DNA of 64,000 nt from Diphasiastrum complanatum (taxonomy: Eukaryota > Streptophyta > Lycopodiopsida > Lycopodiales > Lycopodiaceae), in the NCBI GenBank assembly GCA_029204225.1, contig CM055108.1, positions 5,889,599-5,953,598 on the forward strand, given 5' to 3'. This document shows positions 22,427 to 34,388 of the stretch, piece by piece. The notes under the pieces are model-generated. The model ran no database searches. It worked only from the letters and a program-made list of their open reading frames with translations, and was not told the origin of the DNA. The position numbers and the translations under genes are program-made. Position 1 is the first letter of the stretch; each line of letters begins with the position of its first letter.

Positions 22427-23540
22427 ATTCTGGTCAAAATTCAATGATTGTGGCTAAAATTGATTAGTAAGAATAAATATTGAGCATAACTAGAAACTTT
22501 GGCACTTGAGTGTAGGTGAATTATAGTAGGTAGGGTCTAATTGAACTTGTATGTGGATGCCAAAAAGAGAAAGTAGAAATTGGTAATTAAAAAAAGGATT
22601 TTTTATAGTTTTTTCACTTTTTTGGAGGATTCACGAAATATCTTTGCACAAATATTTGCATGCACATTTTTAGAGTGTAATGAAGCTATCCAAAGGTTGT
22701 GAACAAGTTTGGTAGGCAATGGTCACTATAAGGGGTATCAAAACTTCCAAATTTAGTATATTTTTTATAGTCTTTGAGCATGAATAACTCTCTATTTTGA
22801 ACTTGATAAACCTATAAACTTGTATATAGTATGAAAAATAGGTAGTATTGCCTCTAATTCAAGCCCTCATGCACCCAATTTGATGGCAGCCTTTTTGGAA
22901 GCAATTTTCGAAGGATCAAAATGTTTAAAATGGACATTTGAGGATCTTGCAATGAGCTACCAAGGCCTACATGCATGTGAGATTGCACATCTATCAAAGA
23001 TGGATGGATCAACTCGGATTTTCAAGAGTTATCTAACACACTTTGAATCTAGGCAAGAGCTCAATCACACACAAAGTTATGATCATCCAAAGACAAACAA
23101 GTTTTTCACATATACTTGAAAAAACTAAGTTATTTTCATTAGGAGAGACCAAACCAAGTACCTTGCTCTTGAGTAGAGAGAGAGAAAAATTGCTAGCTCT
23201 CAGGTAGAGAGAGAAGACACAAAGAGTGAACAAGTCCAAAATTTGCTTTACTCTCAAAAAGATATGTGCACATAGAGAGATGTTAGTCGATATTTTCGCA
23301 CGGAAAATCGGGCTAATATTGAAGTTTAAGTTTGCAATAATTGAAAAAATCAGCATGTAAAACCCGATTATTAGAGAAAATTCGAGGATGTGGACGGACC
23401 GTGCAGATCTGACGGTGATGGCACAGGCGTAGGTGCAGCAGCGGAGGTTGTGGATCCATGGGGAGTACTGGCGGAGGGGGTACGGGTGGCTGTGGCGGAG
23501 GCAGAGGCATTCATCGACCTTCGCTACCAACCATAGGTTT
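22427..23540. other. No gene recognised
   Basis: It includes GAGAGAGA-rich patches at 23175-23215 and a GC-richer Gly/Val-coding patch (23400-23520). A 165-codon minus-strand frame (23530-23033) crosses these but shows no domain. Confidence 0.35.
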
Positions 23541-25480
23541 TCTATTTCTACAACTTGAAGCTAGGCCTAGAGTGGGTGTGAGCTATTGTTGAGCTATTGT
23601 TGGGCTGAAGTCGTGGCCTGTTGGACTTGGGCAGCTACGTCCACCACCAGGTTGTAAAGTGTTTTGATATATTTCTAAAGCATTGTCTCTTGCTATTCTA
23701 GCTTTAGAACCTTGGCCTTTTTAGCGTTGGTATGTTGTTGCACCACTTGGTTGTCTTGCTTGAGTTGTTCCAACTCTCAGCATGCAGCTTGGTGTTATTG
23801 GTGGCCAATTTGACTATTCGGCCATCCAACTTGTTTTTTGCCACTACCATGTTATTGAGCATGGTGCCCGTTATGTCTCATGGAGCGGCTGGTGTCAAGA
23901 TACTCAGTTGGGCCTGGTTGTGGTGTGGCCTCTTCCTCTTCGTTGTCGTCTTCCACCAGATGTTCTTTTGGTACAAGTTCCTCTAGTGCGGCGGGGTCAG
24001 CACGTAGAGGGGACTGGATGTAAACAATACTTCCAAATGCACCATCGTCCAATGGTTTGTTAGACTCGACATCCTGAATGGTGGTGGGAGTAGAAAGGGG
24101 ATCAGAAGTGAGGATGGGAGGAGGTATGGGTTGTTCAAAGAAATGATGTTGGTCATGGAAAATTGGAGGGTGGTGTCAAGAATGTTTGGTGAGTGGAGTG
24201 AATTGGATCAACTTCACCAGGGCTAGGGTGCCTGGGGAAATTTGGGAGTCCTGGAGATTGATGGTTATGGGAAGAGTAGGGACGTGGGGAGAGGAAGAGA
24301 AAGTGGCAGTGGCCGATGAAGTGACTACGATAGTAACGAAAGAGGAAGGGATGACAGAAGAGGAAGGAAAAGAGAAAGAAGACGCAAAGGCAATGAAATC
24401 AGTGACGGAATGGGTGGCACGGCGGCGGGTCCTGCAGATTGGGGATGAAGATGTAGAGGCCGCGCATGCGTTTTGAGGAAGTGGGGTCAAAAGGGAGGAC
24501 AAGAGGTCATCAATTAGTGGAGGTCATGATGGTGGTGATGATGGACGAACGGTCGAATCCACGAACCTACTATTTGAGGAGGGTGACAGAGAGCGCGAAT
24601 AAGAGGGGGTCCGCGATGAACTTATGGTGAGAGTTCCGCTTGATGGCCCTTCGTAGCTCAGAACTTACAAAGTTATGCCAGTCATAAGGCACCACAATGG
24701 CCGTCCGAAATTCCTTATGTGATTCTACAATTTTGTGTAGAAGGAGGGATGGGATGTGATCATTTCACAAACTTCCAATGACTAGGAAGTTTCTCAGGAG
24801 ATGAAAAGCGGCTTGGATGATGGGTCAGTGATGGCCTCAATCAAATACTTTGTCATTTGTGTGAATTTGGGGCATCGAAGAGTCCAGAAAGGGTGCGATG
24901 GCAGCAGGGGCTTTTGATGATGTGATGACTTTGGTCTATCATCGGAGATGATTCTGATAGTAGCCAGGGATGTGGGGTTCACATGCACTCAGTGCGTGGT
25001 ACCATGATAGTGGATGTAAAATCTTGATTTATCCTCATCCCAAGTCCCAAAGGCCTCGACGACAAAGTCTAGACATAGGGCATAAATGAAAAGCTGGGAA
25101 TAAATTTCCCTCGCTTTGAAAAGGTTCAAAAGCTGATTTGGATGCGTTGCGAAGGTTCTGAAGGTCATGCGAGAGTTCAAATCTCGCACGGAAGGAACTT
25201 TCACACAACTTGCTCCTGTCATCACATTTATGCAAACCAAACCCATAGGCAAGTCAATTTGGCTGTCTTGATTCCATTTTTGCTACTTACGAAGGTTGGT
25301 TTGATGATCTTGATTTCCTACGAAGGTTCTGAAGTTTTTCTTGGCTTTAACTCTTGCAGGGACCATTGTTTCACTGTTTCTTCACAAGTAATTTTTTTGA
25401 GCTTATTGTAGATCCATATAGGATAGATCCGTTTATGGTGAGGTCTACGAAGGTTCTTATAAAGATTTTGGTAGCCAATT
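23541..25480 (-). mobile_element. Relic of the Tat/Athila-like Gypsy 3' region (copy C)
   Basis: This stretch aligns in order with 46760 down to about 45300 of the large element. The flank with TGCGAGAGTTCAAATCTCGC (25168) and the words CTTGCTCCTG, GGCAAGTCAATTT and TGATTCCATTTT match 46440-46720. The N-terminal Ser/Thr/Pro-rich part and the coiled-coil part of the accessory ORF follow on the minus strand. Both ends are cut and there are no LTRs. Confidence 0.75.
23560..24520 (-). pseudogene. Accessory ORF X of the Gypsy family (copy C), decayed
   Basis: The minus strand encodes STSSSPICRTRRRAT and DSQISPGTLALVK, equivalent to STSPLVTQRRVST and DSQLSPDTLAWMK in the large element. It continues into an acidic block (LVEDDNEEEEATPQPG) and a Gln/Lys-rich heptad region with NTKLH, QQHTNAKKAKVLKLE and KYIKTLY. 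Several stops and frameshifts are present. The C-terminal globular part is absent. No known domain is recognised; a coiled-coil structural or RNA-binding role would be a guess. Confidence 0.65.
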
Positions 25481-25680
25481 TATCATTTTGAGTGGTTTTT
25501 CTCCTTATTTTGCTTGAACAGGTCTGATAATTTCAAGTCTGATCTACATTGCCCGTGGGTACTTCCTGTCTGATGATGTTTTGCTATCTATTTGATTCCA
25601 TCTGATGCTACATCTTGCTTGGATTTTGTTGTAGTGACCACTTGTGGCATAAGATCTTCTTTGTGTTGGAAAAACTGATT

Positions 25681-25693
25681 GGCTCTGATACCA
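25681..25693 (-). promoter_or_regulatory. Copia primer-binding site (initiator Met tRNA)
   Basis: On the minus strand this is TGGTATCAGAGCC, the standard plant Copia primer site, placed 3-4 nt beyond the CCCAACA end of the LTR at 25697. A short gag-like start (MPQVVTTTKSKQDVASDG) follows on the minus strand. Confidence 0.8.
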
Positions 25694-25696
25694 ATG

Positions 25697-26646
25697 TGTT
25701 GGGATTTGATTAGCTCCACTCTGATGGGATTCACAATGGGCTTTAGGCCATAGCGAATAAGGTTATTATCCCAGCAAAGAAAAATAATAATGAAATAGAA
25801 TGATTATAGGATCTTGATTTTACTAGAGAATCGAAGAGTAGAGTTGTTCTGATTTGTGTTGATAATGAATGTCAGTGTAGGTGTCGTAGACAATCATAAA
25901 GAACTGCAAAAATGATTAGGCGTCTGAGACAACCATGAAATTCTTAGTTATTGATATTCGTGATAGTGAAGAGAAGAGTAGTGAGAGATAATTAAACATT
26001 CAATATGAATGCAACATGATAGAAAGATAGCGAATTTGTATAATAATGTTGTAGTAACAATGATCAGATCACAAGACAGTTGCGTTGCGCGTGATCCTAC
26101 TTATAGAAAAAAATAATTGCTACAATTCAAAATACTTTTACTCTCTCTCTTTCTCTCTATGATCTCTAACTCTGAGGAGTTAGATACTAATTGATCGATA
26201 TTGTTCTTCTACAATGATCTCATGTCTTAGATTGGATCTCGATATGTTGATTGATGTCTCTAATCACTCACTTTATTATATAGTTGTTTAATGATCTTAT
26301 GTTATTCTAATTTTACAATTACAAGATCATTAACAATTCTATAGTTGATCCGTAGATCGGTTATTAATTGGAGCATGAAGATGTAGACAGATGTTGTACG
26401 AAATTCCATGTAGATCTAAAGTATTTCGCATTCCTCGCTTTCCTCACAAAAATTCGGAAGTGTCTCGGTTGCTTGGAATGTTGAGTAGAACACAATTGTC
26501 ACATTCTTCGCCTGTTGAAAATTGCGTGTAAAACTGAAGACTGTGCGAGAAATAGTTCATTTACATACTGATGTAAGAGAGTGACTTACTTGAGTGAATT
26601 AGAGGGCAGTTAGAGTGAGTAGGATTAAGTAAGATTAACTCCAACA
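25697..26646 (-). repeat. Copia LTR shared by two internal regions
   Basis: On the minus strand it starts TGTTGGAGTTAATC (26646) and ends AATCCCAACA (25697), about 950 bp. It is preceded by a polypurine tract at its right end and followed by a primer-binding site at its left end, so it has internal sequence on both sides. Confidence 0.75.
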
Positions 26647-29640
26647 CTCCCCCTTAAGCTTACTACTATGAATTTGAAACTGAATTGAGATTTAACATAC
26701 CTATCAAGGTAGCATGTTTCTCTCTCGACAAGGGTTTTGTCAAAATGTCAGCCAACATACTGTCTGCGTATGACATTAAGTTAGTACAAATTCTTTATTC
26801 TGAACTTTCTCTCTAAGAAAATGAATGAACTTCTATGTGTTTAGTTCTAAAATGAGTTCGTGGGTTCAGAGATAGAGTTATACAGCTCTGACTGTCGCAA
26901 TGGAGTATAGTTGGACTGGTTTGTGGAGATTGCAGATTCTGTAGTAACCTTCTGAGTCAAATAATCTTCTTCACTACTATTGTAGCTACAGCATTTTTGG
27001 ATTCTGTAGAGGACAAAGAAATGTATTTTTGTTTTCTACTATTCCATGAGATGGGTCCTCCTACAAGGAAACAAATGTAACCAAATGTGGATTTTTTGAT
27101 ATCAATGTCTCATACCCAGTTTGAATCTGAATAGGTGACTAATGTGAGTGCAACTTATGTGTTTCCATTATAGCACAAAGCATAATGCTTCGTAGCTATA
27201 ATGTACTTCAATACTCTTTGAAGAGCCTTCCAATGTTGTAAGCCTGGATTGGACATGTATTGCGACAATGTGCTTACCATATATGCAAGATTAGGTCGCG
27301 TGCAGATCATAGAATACATTATTGATCCGATTATCGACTGATAAGGTCTTTGCGCATCTCTTTTTGTTCTGCTTCGGTTTTGGGGCACATGTCTTTTGAT
27401 AATTTGGATCCTGGATCCATAAGTGAATCTATCGGCTTACAATCCTCCATGCCATATATCTGGTACATTGGTTAGATAGACTTCTTGGCTTATAGTGATC
27501 CTTCTGCTTGTGCGATCTTTGGTGATCTCCATACCAAGTATAAACTGGGCCTAAATCAGTCATTTCAAATTCTTGTGAAAGTAAAGATTTTGTTTCAAGC
27601 AATAACTGATTTGAATTGTTGATGATTAAAGAATCATTGACATATAAGACTATTATGACACAGCTTGGGCCTTTACACTTGAGATACACATTTGAATCTG
27701 TACAACAAGAAGTAAATTGGTGTTGCAACAAGAAGTGATTAATTCTTTCAAACCAGGCCCTAGGAGCTTGCTTGAGCCCATAGAAAGTCTTCTGTAATTT
27801 TCATACTTTATGCTCTAGACCTTGAAGGACATAACCTTCTGGTTGATAAATATAAACATCTTCTTGAATATATCAATTAAGGAATGCTATATGAATGTCC
27901 ATCTGATGAATGTCCAGATCTTCTACAGCAGCTATAGCCAACAAGGTTCGAATATTGATGTTTAACCACTAGATTAAAAGTGTCAATGTAATTATCTATC
28001 CCATATACTTGCTCATATTCTTTAACCACCAATTGAGCTTTTCATTTGGATATTGATCCATCTGGCTTGAGCTTTAGTTTGAAGATTCATTTAGTGTCAA
28101 TTAGCTTTGTACCTTCAAGAGGATCAACAAGACTCAAGGTCTTGTTCTTCATCAATGAGCTATACTCAACATCCATAGCAGCTTTCCATTTGTATGTATC
28201 TGCCATTGACAATGCTTCTACAATAGAGGCATGTTCATCATGACTGATAAATGCTGAGGGATGAAATGATCAGTTTGTTGTCGTTGTCGAGTAGATCTTC
28301 AAGGTGCAGGTTCCTGAGCAGATCCTCTCTTGGGTGAATGATAGGGATATCTTTAGGTTGTGGTTGAACAATTGTAGGTCCAGGCCTATCGATGGTAAAT
28401 GGAGTTGTTGGAAATCCTGCATTTGCTGCTTCTATTTAAAATCATAGAACTTGTCTTCAAGGAAGACAACGTCGTGGCTAACTGAGAGTTGACTAGTTTC
28501 AACATCGTAGATGCGATATGCTTTATGCGAAGTTGCTTGTAGCTAACTAGGTCCAGCTTCTTCCTCAAATTAGGCAGTATTTGTGCATAGCAGAGACATC
28601 CAAACACACGAAGGTGTTTTAGACTTGGTTTGTAACCATAGTTGACTTCAAACAGAGTTTTAGAGCTAACAGCCTTTGTGCTGGAATAGTTTTGTAGAGA
28701 TCAGGCTGTAGAAATTTTTTCAGCCCAAAATTTCTTGGGTGACTGAGCATTGGACATTATGGATCGTGTTGCATCTAGAAGTGTTCGATTTTTTCTTTCA
28801 GTTACTCCGTTTTGTTGTAGAGTGTAGTTGGCAGTGACACCTCATGAAGATAAGTAGTCCGTCATTCCCCTGAATTAGACCGTAGGGTCTTGATCCTCTG
28901 ACCAGTTTGAGTCTCAACAAACTGTTAAATTCTTTGAAACAGTTGAATGCTTCAGACTTGTTCATGATGAACATAATTCTGGTGAATCTGGAGAGGTCAT
29001 CAATAAAAGTGGTGAATTATAAAGCTTGACCCAAAGAGAGCACACTCATAGGACCACATAAATCACTACGGATTAATTCAAGAATAGACTTACTCCTTTT
29101 GGCTCGTCTTTTAGGAAATCTTGACCTAGGTTGTTTTTCTAGTAAGCACATTTCATAGACAGTCTGACTTCTTGTGGAGACAATTCTCATATCCTTGACC
29201 ATACTATTATGATGCATATACAAGATAGACCTGATGTTTAAGTGACCTAATTTCTGATGCCATGCATGAGCAACTGAATTACTCACAGAAAGTGCATAAT
29301 CATGACTCAAGATCTATAATATTTTTTCTCTATGTGCAAAGAGAACTACATATGAGTTCTTGTCAAGAATGGAACATTGACTAGAAGTAAACAAAGTTCT
29401 ATAGTTTTGATTAGTGATCTTGCTTATAGACAATAAGTTCTTTGTTAGTTCGGGGACATAGAGTACACCATCAGGCTGTCTAGTGATACCATCTGGGAAT
29501 TGTAGTCGAAATAGAGCCTTGGCCTTCGACTTTGTGTGAGCTTGAGTCTCCAAAGAAAATGTACTTTTTTGACCTACAAAAGATCAATTCTACACATGCA
29601 AAAATGCTGATTTTTGAGTAGAAATCAATCTAGCATGCCC
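26647..29640 (-). pseudogene. Copia pol relic, protease region to RNase H
   Basis: Minus-strand order: protease-region block (PDGVLYVPELTKNLLSISK, 29450), GAG-pre-integrase (AWHQKLGHLN, 29260, and ELIRSDLCGPM, 29060), integrase scraps with FIDDLSRFTRI, the connection block (DVVFLEDKFYDF, 28450), and RT in which the YVDD box reads LYVNDSLII (27650), so a catalytic Asp is changed. RT/RNase H follows (SIIGSIMYSMICTRPNLAY) with a C-terminal block LSREKHATL near 26730. The purine tract CTTAAGGGGGAG leads into the LTR. Many stops are present. The gag is missing. Confidence 0.85.
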
Positions 29641-29702
29641 TAGCATTGGTAACTCCAAATCTTTGCTAAAGATGGCTGATCCTTTCATAACCTGAAACAC
29701 AA

Positions 29703-29716
29703 GAGCTCTGATACCA
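29703..29716 (-). promoter_or_regulatory. Copia primer-binding site
   Basis: The minus strand reads TGGTATCAGAGCTC, directly after an LTR-like end (AAATCCTTCA). It marks the 5' boundary of the Copia internal region to its left. Confidence 0.75.
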
Positions 29717-29718
29717 TG

Positions 29719-30164
29719 TGAAGGATTTTAGATCATTCAAGATCCAATCCATGTCTCTGGCCTTTGGTTGCAATAAGGAGCAAACCAACAATCCTGCCAA
29801 TGTAGAAAAATCAGTATCTACATACAAAATGAGATGCAAACTCTAAGAGAACTTGATCAAACATGAACCAAAACATAAAATATGTTTGCTATCCATACAA
29901 TTACAGTACCCTACTGTATTTCACACGTGTGGAACTGAAAATAACAAAATATGAGCATTCTACACACAAGATTGCAAGATATCACCAAGATAGTGCACCA
30001 ATGAGTAGTAGAACCCAAAGAGAATCATGTATAATGATGAAATGAGAGAGAGAAGATCTGTCTCCACATACTTCAATGTGCTTTAAACTTTAGCCAATAA
30101 TCTTTATTACATGGCTTTCTTATTTATTTTGAATTACCAAAGTTTTACCCATAAATCATGAACA
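29719..30164 (-). repeat. Probable Copia 5' LTR
   Basis: The minus strand starts TGTTCATGATT (30164) and ends AAATCCTTCA (29719), followed by a primer-binding site. It differs from the 25697-26646 LTR, so the Copia region between them is a composite of two families. Confidence 0.55.
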
Positions 30165-30165
30165 A

Positions 30166-30592
30166 ATTTTTTTTTTTGACTACCTAAAACTGCTTCTTTT
30201 CTTTTCAATCCTTCAAATCTCTATCTTGGCCCACCATTTTCATGAATGTTTAACCACAAGCCCAAACTCACTATCTTTAACTCCAAAGGATCGATTTTTT
30301 CCAAAGACTCGAATTTCTCCAAAGGATTGAAGGACCCTTTGTACTGTCAAGTTGAATTTATCAAAAGACTCAAATTTTTTTGAAGACCCGAATTTTTCGA
30401 AAGACTCCATTTTATTTTTCAAAGACTAGAAATTTCCTGAAGACTCAAATTTTTCTGAAGGCTCAATTTTTTCCAAAGACTCGAATGTTTGATATTCGAG
30501 ATGTGAGATGTTCGAGATCGGCCATCATCCAAATCATTGGCCGCCACCTAGATCGACCTCCATTGCCCGTCAACGACGAGCACTCTTTACTA

Positions 30593-30636
<44 letters not shown>

Positions 30637-31082
30637 TAGTAAAGAGTGTCCGTCGTTGACGGGCAATGAAGGCAGATCTAGGTGGCGGCCGATGATTTGG
30701 ATGATGGCCAATCTTGCACATCTCGCATCTCGAATATCAAACATTCGAGTCTTTGGAAAATTCAAGTCTTCAGAAAAATTCGAGTCTTCGAAAAAATTTG
30801 AGTCTTCAAGAAAATCATAGTCGTTGGAGAATAAAATCGAGTCTTTTGAAAAATTTGAGTCTTCGAAAAAATTCGAGTCTTTTGAAAAATTCGACTTGAC
30901 AGTACAAAGGGTCCTTCAATTCTTTGGAAAAATTCGAGTCTTTGGAAAAATTTGATCCTTTGGAGTTAAAGATAGTGAGTTTGGGCTTGTGGTTAAACAT
31001 TTATAAAAATGGTGGGCCAAGATAGAGATTTGAAAGCTTGAAAAAAAAAAAGAAGCAATTTTAGGTAGTCAAAAAAATAATT
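30166..31082. repeat. Large foldback palindrome, ~455-bp arms
   Basis: The left arm starts GACTACCTAAAACTGCTTCTTT (30178) and the right arm ends with its complement, GAAGCAATTTTAGGTAGTC (31070). The centre is near 30624, inside an (AT)n run (30593-30645). The arms match along their whole length with modest differences, including CTAGTAAAGAGTG beside the AT core and the GGACCCTTTGTACTGTCAAG block. Each arm also contains an 18-bp minisatellite. It is a foldback element or inverted duplication able to form a long hairpin. It abuts the Copia LTR end at 30164. Confidence 0.9.
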
Positions 31083-31510
31083 CGAATCATTTGAAAAATT
31101 CGATCCATTTGAAAAAAAATTAGTCTTTGGAAAAATTCGAGTCTTTGGAAATATTCAAATCTTTGAAAAATTCGAGTCATTTGAAAAATTCAATCCATTG
31201 GAAAAATTTGAGTCTCGAAAAATTCGAGTCGTTCCAAAAATTTGAGTCTCAAAAAATTCGAGTCATTCCAAAATTTGAGTCTTTGAAAAAATGCGAGTCT
31301 TCAGAAAAAGTTGATCCTTTCAAAAAATTCGATCTTTTGGAAAAATTGGAGTCATTGGAAAAATTCGAGTCGTCCAAAAAATTTGAGTCTTCCGAAAAAT
31401 CGATTCTTTCGAAAATTTGAGTGGTTCAAAAAATTGGAGTCTTCCGAAAAATTTGAGTCTTCCAAAAAATCGAGTCTTCTGAAAAAATTGAGTCTTCTAA
31501 AACATCTCCT
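31083..31510. repeat. 18-bp minisatellite (GAAAAATTCGAGTCTTTG-like)
   Basis: About twenty diverged units of an 18-bp motif continue beyond the right arm of the palindrome. Since 18 is a multiple of three, open frames of hexapeptides (KFESLE-like or KNLSLR-like) appear on both strands. These are repeat artefacts. Confidence 0.9.
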
Positions 31511-32002
31511 CGCAAAAGAATGGAGATGAACCAAAATCGACATCAGGGACCCTAAACCCAAAATCCACCAACAACTATCCAACTGCCTGCATGTCTGACT
31601 CCACATCAAGAACCCGAGTGTGAAGGAGTTCTTGAAGCATTTACTACTTACGATCCAAAGAGAGAAAAATACACCGGAATGATATGACCTATTCTGGATG
31701 ATATAAATTTGATGTAGACATTTGCATATTCAGAAAAAGAGAGATAAAAAGATAAAAATTGGAGAGCAGTTATTTGAATCACAAAGTAATGTTTGCAATG
31801 AACGTACTTATGCAAAAATGTGAAGATTTGTCCCTAAATTTCTAATACAATGCACTTCTTATCATGTTACTTGATCTGAGAATGATCCCAACGAACTCCT
31901 ATGCCATGACCAAATCCATATCTGATGCCAATTTCGCAGCCAAGTCCAAACACCAACCACAAGGTATTCCAAGGCTGCGTCCATACACCAAGGCGATGTG
32001 GT

Positions 32003-32215
32003 GCCTTTCCTACAATAATTTCAGGTGGGGAAACCTTCCCTCTGAGCTCATAAACCTTCAGAAGCTACATGTGGAGGCTGTAATCTGACTGGGAGTCTTC
32101 CTCCCTGGCTGGGAGAGCTAAAAGAGTTGGATTTTTTGGAGCTAACTTACAATAGTCTTTCGACTCTAAATGTAATGGAAGTATTCTTGAAGCAAGATCC
32201 CTATAGTACGCTTGA
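32003..32215 (+). pseudogene. Leucine-rich-repeat gene fragment
   Basis: The plus strand reads LSYNNFRWGNLPSELINLQKL. After one frame slip near 32080 it reads CNLTGSLPPWLGELKELDFL, then ELTYNSLSTL. This is the plant extracellular LRR pattern (L..L..N.L.G.LP..LG.L..L..L). Only about two to three repeats are present; there is no signal peptide, transmembrane segment or kinase. It is either an exon scrap of an LRR receptor-like protein or a captured fragment. Confidence 0.65.
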
Positions 32216-33518
32216 ACATCTGCTTCATTGCTACACGACCTCATTTGACCTTGACATTTGTTTACTGAAAGATAAATAGACTACAAACGAAACTCTTTTC
32301 TAGAACTGAGCATTTTAAAAAAAACCTTCAGATCAATCAAAATCTAACACCAAACACATACTATGGATTCTTTTCGGGAAGCGAATAATGGAGGCAAGAT
32401 TGATGGCCTCCGCTTGGGCTACCTCTTCTTCTCATCAATCATGGAGAGTCTCGTAGATTTCTGACTCGGAAATCTTCTACGGTTCCTCTTTGATCTTCCA
32501 ACGAACTGAAAGTTTTGCTCCATGTAGTTTAAGGCGCGGTTCAAGAGCGCCATACCGGTCTATGATCAACGCGGTAGCCAGCCAAATGGTACCAAAGTTA
32601 ATGGAACTAAGCTAGAAAATCTAAATCTTTCAGATAGCAATACGGATGCATCAAAAATAAATCTGTGATCAATGGTAGAGACGAAACTTGAGCTCTACAA
32701 CAATCTACATGTAATGATAAAAAGGACAACCAAAAGATGCAGAAGTTACAGGAAGCATGAAGGAGCCTACTCAAGAAAGACAGATGCACCATCATTTCCA
32801 AGAAACATAGAAACTAAATGATTCTAGTAATGCTGCAAAAGGCTACTCTCTACAGACTTAAAATAGGTAAGACAGGTAGATAACAATGACCAGACATTGA
32901 ATTGCCAACCTTTTTAAAAATGCACTTTCCGAAGTCACGCTGACTTTATTCTTCTCACGAACAATTTTGACAGCATCCCCAGAACTCCAGCCTTTTCTCC
33001 AACCTTGATCCGATCCTGCAAGAACAGATGAGCCTAAATAGTTGAAATCTGTTCAAAATAAAAAAGAAGAGCTTAAACTTGGAGTGGGGATATCCTTCAT
33101 TTTTGCCATTGTTGGCATGTCGAATCTAAGCCAGCACAACCCAATGGTGCTCTCAATCCTACCCTACTGCCATTGCACTGACAGTCATCGAAGGAGGTTG
33201 TTGCTGCAACTGTTGTGAACGTTGGCAGAATCGAAGGAGGTCGTGTTGCAGCTGTTGCGAGCAGGGTGTGCCATCTTGTTGTCAACCAGATGAGCCTAAA
33301 CAGTTGAAATCTGTTCAAATCCAAAAAGAAGTGCTTCAACTGAACTCAATGCAAAGGCTGAGTGTTTCAATCCAGAGCTTGGTTATCCTATTGTTTGTAT
33401 ACTTGCAATTCTTTGAATGAGATGAACAGTGAAGAGTTAGAACCATTAGCTACTCATATTAATGATACATTTCAAAAAAAGGCAAGGGTAACACAACAAG
33501 AGGTCCGCGCTCAAGAAT
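32216..33518. other. No gene recognised
   Basis: Short frames only. A 33195-33265 patch holds a diverged direct repeat (CGAAGGAGGTTGTTGCTGCA; CGAAGGAGGTCGTGTTGCAG). Confidence 0.35.
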
Positions 33519-33651
33519 GGTAATGCTAGCACGCTTCCATCCTCCTGCCCATAGAAATCCAGCGATTGGCCCTTTGGTGCCCTGCCATTTAGCCTTCGTT
33601 TCGCTCAAAAAAGGTAATGCTAGCACGCCTCCATCCTCCTGCCCATAGAAA
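33519..33651. repeat. Direct repeat, 93-bp period
   Basis: GGTAATGCTAGCACGC followed by TCCATCCTCCTGCCCATAG occurs at 33519 and 33612. Confidence 0.85.
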
Positions 33652-34001
33652 TGCGAGTAGCCCCATAGTTGTTTTGGTTAGTGTTGGCTCATCAGTGGCA
33701 GGGACAACTTATACAATCAAAATATCATCCTTAACAGTTTAGTGTAAAGAATCTCACAAAGCTAATTCAACATATATGGTGGAACAAAGCATAATCATGT
33801 ACAAAAAGTTCATATATGTATATGCTATTGTTTTCAACATTAAGCTTTTGAAGAGTAAACTAATGTGCATACCATCTTGAAGCTGCGTTTGTTGCTCCAT
33901 TGTTTGCAACCTCAACTTCAGCTCACTGTTTTCACTCGTGAGTCTCGTCCAAAATGACGAGCCTCTGCCAATCCACCCTCTAGATATGAAGCCTCCAAAA
34001 T

Positions 34002-34003
34002 GT

Positions 34004-34072
<69 letters not shown>
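34002..34072. repeat. (GT)n(GA)n compound microsatellite
   Basis: About 27 nt of GT switch into about 44 nt of GA. Open frames across it are low complexity. Confidence 0.95.
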
Positions 34073-34388
34073 GGAGAGAGAATCCAGTCTCCAAAATGTG
34101 CTAGAGAGAAAGAGATCTATCCAACGATGGTGCACAATGCATTTGATGTTGTGCAGATAGTGAAGGAATGTCCCAACAGATGGTGCAGAAACACGAAGTG
34201 GAACAATGTATGTTTTGATCGGTTTTGCGAAGAATGGAGTGACGACAATGGATGTCCTACAATCTAGAAAAATTTCTAATTAGCTATCGGATCCAATAGC
34301 ATTCTAGTTTTATCCTGCGTGCCTAGAGTCAGAAAAAGTTTTTGGCCTAAATGCACACTCCAACATTGCAGGCATCACCATTCTAATG

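Noticed and set aside
22880-23530. 79- and 165-codon frames as host genes
   Set aside because: No domain, codon bias or splice context; they cross GA-rich patches.
30240-31609. Lys/Phe/Glu/Ser repeat proteins on both strands
   Set aside because: Generated by the 18-bp minisatellite in the foldback region; the period keeps every frame open.
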